A stretch of 59,609 nucleotides of DNA from UMGS621 sp964468815 (lineage in GTDB: Bacteria > Bacillota > Clostridia > Christensenellales > Borkfalkiaceae). The notes under the pieces are model-generated. The model had not been told where the DNA came from. It worked only from the letters and a program-made list of their open reading frames with translations, and searched no databases. The stretch covers positions 1-59,609 of the forward strand of contig CAYXWN010000007.1 in NCBI GenBank assembly GCA_964468815.1. The letters are read 5' to 3'. This document shows positions 37,388 to 46,497 of the stretch, piece after piece (positions within the stretch are counted from its first letter, which is position 1; every line of letters begins with the position of its first letter). The translations under genes were made by a program, and so were the position numbers.

Positions 37388-39964
37388 TCATGATAATTCG
37401 ACTTTTTCTTTCAGATCACTCAATATATGAAACGCCTGCATGGGCGATACGTTATTGAGATCGAGATCGTAAAGAATTCTTTCTACTTCACTTTTTTTCA
37501 ATTCACCATTCGGCTCTTCCGACACTTTCGGGTTAACTGCCAAATCCTTCTTTTCAAGATCTTTTAATATCTGTTTTGCACGAGCGGTAATGTCTTTCGG
37601 AACCCCTGCAAGCGAAGCAACCTCTATTCCGAAACTACGGTTTGCGCCACCACGCATGATTTTTCTCAAAAAGACGATCGTATTGTTCAGTTCCTTGACT
37701 GTTACTTTGTAATTCTTCACGCCGTCGAACACACCTTCCAACTCCGTTAATTCATGATAATGCGTCGCAAACAACGTTTTTGCTTTTAAGTTTTTAGTAA
37801 TATATTCCACAACCGCCCAAGCAATACTCAATCCGTCATACGTACTAGTTCCACGCCCGACTTCGTCCAAAATCAGCAAACTCTTTTCGGTCGCATTTAA
37901 TAAAATATTCGCGACCTCTGTCATTTCCACCATAAAGGTAGATTGATCGAGCACCAAATTGTCACTAGCACCGATTCTGGTAAAAATACGATCAATCAAC
38001 GGAATTTCGGCACTTTTAGCAGGCACAAACGAACCGATATGCGCCAATAAAGCAATCAACGCTACCTGCCGCATATACGTACTTTTACCCGCCATATTCG
38101 GTCCTGTTATAATCATCGTACGATGATCCCCCGTATCAAGATAAGTGTCGTTCGGAATAAATTGCTCATTTGAAAGAGCCTCTACCACAGGGTGTCTTCC
38201 ATCAACGATATTAAGAGGCTTTCCCTCATCAACCATATCCGGACGACAATAACGATTTTCTCGCGCAACCATAGCAAAGGCATTCAAACAATCCAATATT
38301 CCGATAGCCTCCGACGCTGCGGAAAAGGCATCGATTTCGTCCGTCAGTTTATCTTTAATTTCAGCAAATAACCGCGCTTCTAATCGAATAGATTGTTCAT
38401 CGCTATTCAGAATTTTTTCTTCCAACGCCTTCAACTCTTCCGTAATATAACGTTCGGCATTTGCAAGTGTTTGTTTTCGAATATAATGATACGGAACTAA
38501 ATTTTTGAATGAATTCGTAACCTCGATATAGTAACCAAAAACACGGTTATACGATATTTTTAGGTTCTTAATCCCCGTTTCTGCCCGTTCTCTTTGCTCC
38601 ACCTCCAAAATAATCGAACGACTATTTTTACTGAGAGAACGAAATTCGTCCAGTTCCGCATGATATCCTTCCCGAATATATCCGCCTTCTTTCGTCGTGT
38701 TTGGAGCATCCGGATCAATTGCAGAAGAAAGAAGTTTCGCAATCTCCGTAAAATCACCGATTCGAGAAACAAGATCTCTGATAACAGAAGAAGTCAGCCC
38801 TGTCAATTGAAATTTAAGATTCGGCAAAACTTCCAACGAAGTCGCCAACGCCAAACAATCTCTCGGCGTTAAATTTCCGTTTGAAATTTTCCCGGCTAAA
38901 CGTCCGATGTCGCGAACAGAACGAAATTGCTCCGCCAAACCTTGTCTGATTAAGGTGTTTTTATAAAGTTCTTCCACGCCGTCCAAACGATATTCGATTT
39001 GATCGCGATTATTAAGCGGATTTAACAGCCAATTTTGAAGCGTTCTTGCCCCCATATTGGTTTTCGTTTTATCCAACAACCACAAAAGAGTCCCATAACG
39101 CTTGTTTTCCCTAAGAGAATGCGTTAATTCAAGATTTTTGATCGCATTAGCATCGAGAACCATGTAGTTTTCCGCAGTCTCCAACTTAATTTTCGAAATG
39201 ATTTTAAGACTGTTTTTCTGCGTTTCTTTTAAATACGCAATCAACGCCCCGGCAGCAGAAATCGCAAGGGGTTCATTTTCCAAACGAAATGCCGTCAGAT
39301 TTTTTACGCCGAATTGCGATAAAAGCGTATTGCGCGCAGAAAGAGCGTTAAACTCCCACTCCGAATAACAGTGAAATCTCGGCAACACCTTGTGTTCTAC
39401 CAAAGGGCTTTTCCCAACCGTTTCAAACGCCTGCTGATTGGAAATGATTTCCGCCGGATGAATACGAACCAACGCATCCATAAGTCCGGAAAGAGCATCT
39501 TTTTCGGTGAATACCTGCGCAAAAAAATCTCCCGTAGTAATGTCCGCCCACGAAAGAGCGCAATGATTATCGCTGCGGTAAACCGCCGCAATAAAATTAT
39601 TAGATTTTTCATCCAACAAGCCATCCTCAATCAACGTGCCGGCAGTTACGATTCTAATCACGTCTCGCTCTACCAAAGCCCCTTTGGTCGGCTCGGTTAA
39701 CTGCTCGCAAATCGCAACCTTTTCTCCTTGTTCGACTAACTTTGCTATATAGGTATCCGCAGCGTGATACGGAACTCCGCACATCGGTGCGCGTTCCTCT
39801 AAGCCGCAATCTCTACCGGTCAACGTCAATCCCAACAATTCGGAAGCGCGTTTCGCATCATCAAAAAACAATTCGTAAAAATCGCCTAATCTATAAAAAA
39901 TCAAGCAATCCTTATGTTTCTCCTTAACTTGAAGATAATGTTTCATCATCGGTGAAAGAGCCAT
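37388..39964 (-). CDS. mutS: DNA mismatch recognition protein MutS
   Basis: Binds base mismatches and small loops. The 858 residues include domain I with the mismatch-reading Phe-x-Glu (FYELF, about residue 27-31), connector and lever domains, and an ABC-type ATPase with Walker A GPNMAGKSTYMRQ. Signature and Walker B are DNLVLDQSTFMVEM and LLILDEVGRGTSTYDG. The C-terminus (LNNVSPMQAFHILSDLKEKV) contains the short helix that binds the beta clamp or tetramerises. Preceded by GAGGAGAGG. It follows miaB by 3 bases, forming a miaB-mutS-mutL-miaA-ynbB operon. Confidence 0.98.
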   Translation of the reverse strand: MALSPMMKHYLQVKEKHKDCLIFYRLGDFYELFFDDAKRASELLGLTLTGRDCGLEERAPMCGVPYHAADTYIAKLVEQGEKVAICEQLTEPTKGALVERDVIRIVTAGTLIEDGLLDEKSNNFIAAVYRSDNHCALSWADITTGDFFAQVFTEKDALSGLMDALVRIHPAEIISNQQAFETVGKSPLVEHKVLPRFHCYSEWEFNALSARNTLLSQFGVKNLTAFRLENEPLAISAAGALIAYLKETQKNSLKIISKIKLETAENYMVLDANAIKNLELTHSLRENKRYGTLLWLLDKTKTNMGARTLQNWLLNPLNNRDQIEYRLDGVEELYKNTLIRQGLAEQFRSVRDIGRLAGKISNGNLTPRDCLALATSLEVLPNLKFQLTGLTSSVIRDLVSRIGDFTEIAKLLSSAIDPDAPNTTKEGGYIREGYHAELDEFRSLSKNSRSIILEVEQRERAETGIKNLKISYNRVFGYYIEVTNSFKNLVPYHYIRKQTLANAERYITEELKALEEKILNSDEQSIRLEARLFAEIKDKLTDEIDAFSAASEAIGILDCLNAFAMVARENRYCRPDMVDEGKPLNIVDGRHPVVEALSNEQFIPNDTYLDTGDHRTMIITGPNMAGKSTYMRQVALIALLAHIGSFVPAKSAEIPLIDRIFTRIGASDNLVLDQSTFMVEMTEVANILLNATEKSLLILDEVGRGTSTYDGLSIAWAVVEYITKNLKAKTLFATHYHELTELEGVFDGVKNYKVTVKELNNTIVFLRKIMRGGANRSFGIEVASLAGVPKDITARAKQILKDLEKKDLAVNPKVSEEPNGELKKSEVERILYDLDLNNVSPMQAFHILSDLKEKVELS

Positions 39965-39967
39965 AAT

Positions 39968-41296
39968 TTACCTCTCCTCTTCTACAATTTCTCCATAAAG
40001 AGAAACTCCGCCTGTTCGAGTAATTTTCAACGTCACAAAATTTCCGAGCGGATCATGGTCGCAAGAAAAATACCCCATACGCCCGTATTCGTCTCTTCCG
40101 AGATATTTTTGCTTCTTCTCATCGTATCCTTCGCATAAAATCTCTACCGTTTTGCCAAGATAAGCCTTAGACAATGTACGCGTCATCTCGTTTTGTTTGG
40201 CAATCAGCCGAACGATACGATCCTTTGAAACTTCTTCCGGTATCTGTCCATCCATAACAGCAGCCTTCGTTCCTGAACGGCGAGAATAAACAAACATAAA
40301 CGCGCCTGAAAAACGCGCCTTTTCGACTAAATCAAGCGTTTCTGAAAAATCCTCTTCGGTTTCCGTCGGAAAACCAACCATAATATCCGTCGACACGGCG
40401 CAATCCGGAATATACTTATGCAGAAGATCAATTTTTTCAAAATAATCCTCTCTCGTGTATTTTCGATTCATCAATTTCAAAACACGATTCGATCCGGCTT
40501 GTACCGGCAAATGAATACTTTTGCACACATGCGGCGTTTCTTTCATCGCCAAAATGAGTTTTTCGGAAAAATCCTTTGGATGATTAGTCATAAAACGCAA
40601 ACGGAATCGCCCCTCGAGTGCTCCGATCTCCCGAAGCAACGAAGAAAAATCCGAACCGTCTTCCAAATCGTTCCCATACGAATTGACGTTTTGCCCCAAC
40701 AACGTAATTTCTTTATATCCTTCAGCAATCAATTCTCTACATTCCGCAACAATTTCGCCTTGTTTACGACTACGCTCTCTGCCACGAACATACGGAACAA
40801 TACAATACGTGCAAAAATTATTGCAACCGTACATAATATTAACCCATGCGTTCGGAAAACTGTTTCGACGCTGCTCGCCCTTATCAATATCGGAAATTTC
40901 ATGATCAAGAATCTCAATTACCGCGGCTCGCTCCGCCATTCTCCGATCAATCAAATCCCCCAAAGATTCGAGATTATACGTCCCGAATATAATATCGACA
41001 AACGGCAGTTTTTCATGCAATTTACGAGCAGCATCCGGCTGTTGCATCATACAGCCACCGACGGCAATCAATAAGGAGGGTTTCTGTTTTTTTAATTTTT
41101 TTAGCGCACCGATATTTCCGTACGCGCGATCCTCAGCATTCTCGCGAATACAACAAGTGTTAAAAACAATAATATCAGCCTCTTTCTCCGATTGTGCGGC
41201 AATATAGCCTCTCGAAGATAAAATACCGGCTATTTTTTCAGATTCGTGCAGATTCATTTGACATCCGTACGTAGTGATAAAGTACTTTTTTTCCAT
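39968..41296 (-). CDS. miaB: tRNA-2-methylthio-N6-dimethylallyladenosine synthase
   Basis: Radical-SAM methylthiotransferase acting on i6A37 made by MiaA. The frame is open to 41425, but the family start MEKKYFITTYGCQMN is ATG 41296, giving 442 residues. The N-terminal UPF0004 domain carries the auxiliary-cluster cysteines (GCQMN, NTCCIREN, GGCMMQQ). The radical-SAM motif is GCNNFCTYCIVPYVRG. A C-terminal TRAM domain follows (EILCEGYDEKKQKYLGR). There is no Shine-Dalgarno sequence: TTGACA, 18 bases, TATAAT, then 6 bases to the ATG, so the operon mRNA is probably leaderless. Divergent from the penicillin-binding protein gene. Confidence 0.97.
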   Translation of the reverse strand: MEKKYFITTYGCQMNLHESEKIAGILSSRGYIAAQSEKEADIIVFNTCCIRENAEDRAYGNIGALKKLKKQKPSLLIAVGGCMMQQPDAARKLHEKLPFVDIIFGTYNLESLGDLIDRRMAERAAVIEILDHEISDIDKGEQRRNSFPNAWVNIMYGCNNFCTYCIVPYVRGRERSRKQGEIVAECRELIAEGYKEITLLGQNVNSYGNDLEDGSDFSSLLREIGALEGRFRLRFMTNHPKDFSEKLILAMKETPHVCKSIHLPVQAGSNRVLKLMNRKYTREDYFEKIDLLHKYIPDCAVSTDIMVGFPTETEEDFSETLDLVEKARFSGAFMFVYSRRSGTKAAVMDGQIPEEVSKDRIVRLIAKQNEMTRTLSKAYLGKTVEILCEGYDEKKQKYLGRDEYGRMGYFSCDHDPLGNFVTLKITRTGGVSLYGEIVEEER

Positions 41297-41302
41297 ACGA
41301 AT

Positions 41303-41332
41303 ATTATAATATGAAAAGGCGAATTTTGTCAA
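41303..41332 (-). promoter_or_regulatory. Promoter of the miaB-mutS-mutL-miaA-ynbB operon, 6 bases before the start codon
   Basis: On the minus strand TTGACA at about 41332-41327, an 18-base spacer and TATAAT at 41308-41303. Only 6 bases separate it from the ATG at 41296. The whole divergent gap with the penicillin-binding protein gene is 79 bases. Confidence 0.75.
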
Positions 41333-41375
41333 ATCCATTCGTATAATAATCCCGAAAAGTTCTATACTAAAATGT

Positions 41376-43574
41376 ATGAAAAAATTACTGAAAATTACAG
41401 GATTCGCCCTATGTACCTGCGGCATTTTGCTAACGTCGTTCTTTCTGTATTATATTCTTCTCACCGCAAACTATCGGCTGGACGAATCAAGATTAAAACA
41501 TGTTGAAAACGCCTATTGTTTTTTCGACGATCAAAATAATAAACTCGCAAACATATCCGATCACGCTAGCATTGTTTCTTTTTCCGAATTAAGCAACAAC
41601 ACAAAAAAAGCATTTATCGCCATTGAAGATAAACGTTTTTTTCAACATAACGGAATTGATTATAAAGGGCTCAGTCGAGCCCTTCTCCACAACATCACAA
41701 GTCTTTCTCTGAAAGAAGGGGCTTCCACAATTAGCCAACAATTGATCAAGAATACGCACTTGACTAACGAAAAAACAATTAAACGCAAGTTGATCGAATG
41801 GAAACTAACAAGAGCATTAGAGAAAAAATATGATAAAAATTCGATCCTTGAAATGTATCTAAATACCATCTATTTTGGTGCTAACGCTTACGGAATCGCA
41901 GAGGCTTCGAGTGTTTATTTCGGAAAAAGCGCTTCCGAATTGACGTTGGAAGAAAGCGCTACGCTTGCCGGCATGATCAAAGCCCCGTCCACCTACTCCC
42001 CCTTTCTGCATCCGCAAAAATGCATTGAAAGAAGAAACGTTGTATTAAATTGCATGGCGGAACAAGGCTATATTTCAAATTCAAAATGCAAAGAAGCACA
42101 AAAAACAGATCTTTTCCTCAATCAAACAGAGTGCAAAAGCAACTATTTAACCTTTGCAACGGCGGATTTGGAAGAAATTTTTTCCGATCATCTCTTTTTG
42201 CTTTCCAATGCAAAAATTTACACTTACTTCAACCAAACACTTCAATCCAAACTTGAAGAAATACTTTCTAAAAACGAGGCGTCCGATGACGAAAAAGGAA
42301 TTGTGATCGACAACAAAACACACGGGATCAAAGCCTTTTATGCTCCGAACGGCGATTATAAGAGATCCCCGGGATCGACCTTAAAACCTTTATTCGTCTA
42401 CGCTCCTGCCATAGAAGAAAATAAAATCTGCACAGAAACTCCGATTTTAGACGAACTTACCGATTTCGAAGGATATTGTCCGCATAACTACCAAGACGTT
42501 TATTACGGCTATCAAAGCGCACGGGAATGTTTGGAAAAAAGTTCAAACGTCTGCGCCGTAAAAATACTCAATTACGTCGGAATTGATCAAGCAACCGAAT
42601 ATCTGAACAAACTCAATATCGCTACCGACGAAGACAAATCGCTAGCACTTGCACTTGGCGCAATGAAAACCGGAATATCGTTATCCGACCTAGCAACAGG
42701 ATATTCTACACTCGCAAATAAAGGTATTTTTACACCGTCTTCTTTCATATCAAGGGTTGAAGATTGCGACGGAAACGTAATTTATCGACAAAACAAAACC
42801 GAAAAACGCGTTTTTTCAGAAGAAACGGCTTATTTCGTCAGCGACATGCTTGCATCAACGGTAACAAACGGAACTGCGAAAAAATTAAGTTTTAACCAAT
42901 ATCATCTTTGCGGAAAAACCGGAACGGTAGGATATGAAGACGGAAACACGGACGCTTATTCTATATCGTACTCTCCCGATTACACGGTAGGCGTTTGGTT
43001 GGGAAATCAAGATTGCTCAAAAATGTCAAACCACATAACGGGCGGAGGCTTACCGTCTTCTTTCAGCGCGAAAATTTGGGAACAATTATACAGGAATAAC
43101 GAACCGAATTTCTTTTCCGCGCCCGCAACGCTTAAAGAATTAAAACTCGATAAAATCACTTATGAAGAAAAGCACGTCCTAATGCTCGCCGATCCGATTG
43201 CACCCGAACGCTATACGCTCACTTGTAAGGTGAAAAGCGATTTTAGTTTATCGGAGCAATCAGAACGATTCTCGAAACCAAAAGTCGAAATCGACCGATA
43301 TTCATTTGAAGGCAATCGGTTTTTTATAAAATTATGTCAGACAGAATTTTATAATTACAAAATCTATAAAAACGGAAAATTAGTACTCGATACCGTCAAT
43401 CGTGAAGCTGATTCGTTTCTAGATGAAAATCTTTTACCGAATACGGAATACACGTACAGCGTAGTCCCGTATTATTTTGACGGAAAGTCCGAATATTTGG
43501 GAAACGAAATTATTCTTCCCAAAATAAAGACGCCGAATCAATCGACGCCCGATCAATGGTGGGAAGAGGATTAA
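41376..43574 (+). CDS. Class A penicillin-binding protein (transglycosylase/transpeptidase)
   Basis: Polymerises and cross-links peptidoglycan. The 732 residues begin with a short cytoplasmic part and a membrane helix (about 8-28). The GT51 glycosyltransferase domain shows FIAIEDKRFFQHNGID, with the catalytic Glu, then GASTISQQLIKN and YLNTIYFGANAYGI. The transpeptidase motifs are S334-T-L-K337, S-S-N (KSSNVCAVK) and K514-T-G516. A C-terminal fibronectin-III-like module (about 640-715; YKIYKNGKLV ... NTEYTYSVVPYYFDG) is present. No Shine-Dalgarno sequence: a TATACT ends 7 bases before the ATG. It is convergent with thiI and the two coding ends overlap by 4 bases. Confidence 0.95.
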   Translation: MKKLLKITGFALCTCGILLTSFFLYYILLTANYRLDESRLKHVENAYCFFDDQNNKLANISDHASIVSFSELSNNTKKAFIAIEDKRFFQHNGIDYKGLSRALLHNITSLSLKEGASTISQQLIKNTHLTNEKTIKRKLIEWKLTRALEKKYDKNSILEMYLNTIYFGANAYGIAEASSVYFGKSASELTLEESATLAGMIKAPSTYSPFLHPQKCIERRNVVLNCMAEQGYISNSKCKEAQKTDLFLNQTECKSNYLTFATADLEEIFSDHLFLLSNAKIYTYFNQTLQSKLEEILSKNEASDDEKGIVIDNKTHGIKAFYAPNGDYKRSPGSTLKPLFVYAPAIEENKICTETPILDELTDFEGYCPHNYQDVYYGYQSARECLEKSSNVCAVKILNYVGIDQATEYLNKLNIATDEDKSLALALGAMKTGISLSDLATGYSTLANKGIFTPSSFISRVEDCDGNVIYRQNKTEKRVFSEETAYFVSDMLASTVTNGTAKKLSFNQYHLCGKTGTVGYEDGNTDAYSISYSPDYTVGVWLGNQDCSKMSNHITGGGLPSSFSAKIWEQLYRNNEPNFFSAPATLKELKLDKITYEEKHVLMLADPIAPERYTLTCKVKSDFSLSEQSERFSKPKVEIDRYSFEGNRFFIKLCQTEFYNYKIYKNGKLVLDTVNREADSFLDENLLPNTEYTYSVVPYYFDGKSEYLGNEIILPKIKTPNQSTPDQWWEED

Positions 43575-44728
43575 AAAGAATATTTTTCTATTTTTCCAAA
43601 CGCTTCCTCTATCAAATTTTCGATATCCAAACAAGCCTCGGCCCGCTTAACGCGCTCCAAATTCGGCTTGATTGCCGGAAATTTCGGTAAAAACACCGTA
43701 CAGCAATCTTCATAAGGAAGAATAGACGTTTCATAAGTTTCGATCTGTTTGGATATCTCGATAATTTCAAGTTTATCCATCGCGATCAACGGTCTTAAAA
43801 CAGGCATGGTTACAACCGAATTGCTAGAAGTTATACTCTCTATCGTCTGACTTGCAACCTGTCCGAGGCTTTCCCCCGTCACGATTGCCTGTCCGCCGAT
43901 TTGTTTTGCAAGTCGTTCGGCAATTCGCATCATAAAACGGCGCATTAACGTAATCATATACTCTTCCGGGCAATATTGATGAATCGCCTCTTGAATATGC
44001 GTAAACGAAACTACGTATAAATCCAAACCGCCGTTATACGCAGCAATACGACGAGATAGTTCGATCACTTTTTCTTTTGCGGCTTCCCCTGTATAAGGAA
44101 AACTGTGGAAATGAAGAGCAGCCATTTTCATTCCACGCTTTGCCATCAAATAACCGGCAACGGGGCTGTCGATTCCGCCTGAAATCAAAAGAAGCCCCTG
44201 TCCCGCAGATCCCGTCGGCATACCGCTCAAACATTTTATGTTTTCGGTATATAAAAAAGTCTTCCCGTCCTCGCGAATATCAATGTATAAAACGGTATCC
44301 GGCTTTTTCACGTCTACACTCAACTTATTGCCGTAAGCACTCAAAATCTTTCCGCCAATCAAACGAGAAACGCCCATTGAATCGGGAGAAAAATGTTTAT
44401 CTGCACGATTGGTTTCCACCTTAAACGTTCCGCTTTTTTCTTTAAACACCACAAGCGCTTCCGCAATTATTTCTTCCAAGTTGCTGTTAACGACGCTAGC
44501 ATAACTGTAAGTATGAATTCCGGCGACTTTTTTTAAGCGATCGGTTATTTTTCCGTAATCCGCCTCGTCAAAATCCTCGATTACGTAACGACTGTGCATG
44601 GGAATAAAACGATGCGGAATATCTTTAATCGCATGTTCGATATTTTTTTGCAGCATTCGCTCGAAATAACTCCGATTTTTCCCTTTTAAGTGAATTTCAC
44701 AATAGCGTATAATAATCGCTTTTTCCAT
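43571..44728 (-). CDS. thiI: tRNA 4-thiouridine synthase ThiI
   Basis: Activates U8 of tRNA with ATP and inserts sulfur delivered as persulfide by a cysteine desulfurase. ATG 44728 follows GGAGAGG and gives 385 residues (the frame continues to 44776). The N-terminal NFLD/THUMP region is followed by the PP-loop ATPase SGGIDSPVAGYLMAKRG. No C-terminal rhodanese domain is present, as in Bacillus ThiI, where a dedicated NifS-like protein supplies sulfur directly. The desulfurase gene lies 11 bases upstream in the same operon, which fits that mode. Confidence 0.96.
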   Translation of the reverse strand: MEKAIIIRYCEIHLKGKNRSYFERMLQKNIEHAIKDIPHRFIPMHSRYVIEDFDEADYGKITDRLKKVAGIHTYSYASVVNSNLEEIIAEALVVFKEKSGTFKVETNRADKHFSPDSMGVSRLIGGKILSAYGNKLSVDVKKPDTVLYIDIREDGKTFLYTENIKCLSGMPTGSAGQGLLLISGGIDSPVAGYLMAKRGMKMAALHFHSFPYTGEAAKEKVIELSRRIAAYNGGLDLYVVSFTHIQEAIHQYCPEEYMITLMRRFMMRIAERLAKQIGGQAIVTGESLGQVASQTIESITSSNSVVTMPVLRPLIAMDKLEIIEISKQIETYETSILPYEDCCTVFLPKFPAIKPNLERVKRAEACLDIENLIEEAFGKIEKYSF

Positions 44729-44739
44729 AATTTCCTCTC

Positions 44740-45858
44740 CTAGGATAGCATGATTTTGCGCAATTTTTGCGCACATTCGTTTAATTTTTGTGCAGCAATC
44801 CGAATTTCTTCTTCCGTATTATCAGGAGAAAAACTAATCCGAATAATACCGTCGTCGTTATGATAACCGCACGCCTCTATTACGCGACTGTAACGATTCC
44901 GCGAAGAACAAGCAGAACCGTTGCCGACAATAATATCCGCTTCTTCCAGTAAATGCAATAAAACCTCTCCCTTCAAGGGATTTGCAGACAAGGTCAATAT
45001 ATAAGGAGAAGCATTTTCCGCAGACAGAATCCGAAAGCAACCAAGATCCAACAACTCTCGAAAAACACGGTTTAAATGCATCGCATGTCCATAATATTCC
45101 TCTAAATGAGAATACCGCTCTCTTGCAGCATACTCAAACACCTTAATGCCGTATACGTTTTCCGTTCCGCTTCTAAGTCCGTTTTCTTGACCTCCGCCCC
45201 AAATTAACGGCGGCAAATTGAACCCCTTCCGCTTAAAAAGCGCACCCGCTCCTTTTAATCCGCCGATCTTATGCGCGCTAACCGCATACAGATCGACCGT
45301 TCTCGGTAAAACAAATCGGATTTTTCCAAACGCTTGAACGCCGTCACTATGAAAAACGCAAGACGAATTTATTTTTTTGATCGCAGCGGACAACTTCGCC
45401 ACGTCGTTGATCGCACCCGTTTCGTTATTGACGTGCACGACACTGACAAAGGTTGCTTTCGTTTCTTCAACCGCACGAAGAAGGCTCTCCTCATTTACGC
45501 TTCCGTCCTTCTTTAAGGGGGCAAAAACAACGTTCATTCCCCTGTTTTTCAATTCAGAAAAACATTTAAACACGGCGGAATGTTCTCCCGCCGTCGTAAC
45601 AACCGTCCCTCTTTTCGCAACTCCGAAAATCGCTTGATTATCAGCCTCCGATCCACACGAAGTAAATACAACTTCATGCTCGGAAGCCCCCAATGCCGAA
45701 CAAAGGAAATCTCTTGCACCGTTTATTTCCTTATGAACGGAAATTCCGTGCCGATACAAAGCGGACGGATTGAAAAAAACATCATAATTAAATTGTTTCG
45801 CAGACTCTAACGCAATTCCGTTCGGACGCGTGGTTGCCGCATTATCAAGATAAATCAT
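44740..45858 (-). CDS. Cysteine desulfurase (IscS/NifZ type)
   Basis: PLP enzyme that takes sulfur from cysteine and forms an enzyme persulfide; here the likely acceptor is ThiI encoded just downstream. The 372 residues begin MIYLDNAATTRPNG. VHVNNETGAIND and FHSDGVQAFGKI are cofactor-site motifs, the Schiff-base lysine lies in VSAHKIGGLKGAG, and the active-site cysteine in VGNGSACSSRNRYS. The short loop around this cysteine is compatible with a partner-specific desulfurase like Bacillus NifZ. The start overlaps the stop of the preceding membrane-protein gene (ATGA). Confidence 0.93.
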   Translation of the reverse strand: MIYLDNAATTRPNGIALESAKQFNYDVFFNPSALYRHGISVHKEINGARDFLCSALGASEHEVVFTSCGSEADNQAIFGVAKRGTVVTTAGEHSAVFKCFSELKNRGMNVVFAPLKKDGSVNEESLLRAVEETKATFVSVVHVNNETGAINDVAKLSAAIKKINSSCVFHSDGVQAFGKIRFVLPRTVDLYAVSAHKIGGLKGAGALFKRKGFNLPPLIWGGGQENGLRSGTENVYGIKVFEYAARERYSHLEEYYGHAMHLNRVFRELLDLGCFRILSAENASPYILTLSANPLKGEVLLHLLEEADIIVGNGSACSSRNRYSRVIEACGYHNDDGIIRISFSPDNTEEEIRIAAQKLNECAQKLRKIMLS

Positions 45859-46430
45859 TTAAAATCTTTTTCCACAATTCCTTTTTTAGCAAATTTCAAA
45901 ATGTTAACCAAGAGCGTTTCCGTACATTCCAAGACGAGCAACTTCTTCCCGTCTTTCAAATTCACTGCAAGATAATAATAATCTTTTCCCTCGCCCGGCT
46001 CGTCGTTAGAAGTATAGATTTCACGCTTAATATCGGGAGCTTCGGATAGTTTTTGATACGTTTCGCTACAAATTTTACCAAGTTGAAAAATATCGGCAAC
46101 CTCAAATTTCAAAAGAGGTTTCCTTTTGACGTGATACATTACTTTCGCAATGCGCAACGATCCGGAAACAAACGTATAGTCATATTCAACGTAAGCGCGG
46201 TACTTTAATCTACCTGCAAAAATCGCAAAAGCAAGCATCAATATCGGCGGAACAACGCAAAACAATACGAATGCCAAAATATTTTCAAGTGAACCGAACC
46301 ACATAAAAAAGAACATAACCGCGGCAAGCACGTATGCAATAATAGAAATAGTGCGATATATATTATACTTCCTTTTTGCCGATTTTTCATTTACCAACGC
46401 GGTAGTTTCTTCGTAAAAAATTTCCTGCAT
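45855..46430 (-). CDS. Unrecognised two-helix membrane protein
   Basis: ATG 46430 follows GAGGTG and gives 191 residues. Two hydrophobic helices lie at about 27-50 and 54-76 (IISIIAYVLAAVMFFFMWFG; ILAFVLFCVVPPILMLAFAIFAG). The rest is a soluble cytoplasmic domain with a beta-rich look (YVEYDYTFVSGSLRIAKVMY; AVNLKDGKKLLVLECTETL). The arrangement resembles small uncharacterised membrane proteins seen next to cysteine desulfurase genes in Clostridia (for example DUF6106), but I am not sure. It heads an operon with the desulfurase and thiI. A promoter TTGAAA-17-TATGAT lies in the 67-base gap behind mutS2. Confidence 0.6.
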   Translation of the reverse strand: MQEIFYEETTALVNEKSAKRKYNIYRTISIIAYVLAAVMFFFMWFGSLENILAFVLFCVVPPILMLAFAIFAGRLKYRAYVEYDYTFVSGSLRIAKVMYHVKRKPLLKFEVADIFQLGKICSETYQKLSEAPDIKREIYTSNDEPGEGKDYYYLAVNLKDGKKLLVLECTETLLVNILKFAKKGIVEKDFK

Positions 46431-46497
46431 AAACACCTCTGTAATACGACACAATCATATCATATTTTTTATGATTTTTCAAGAATTTTCACCTTAA

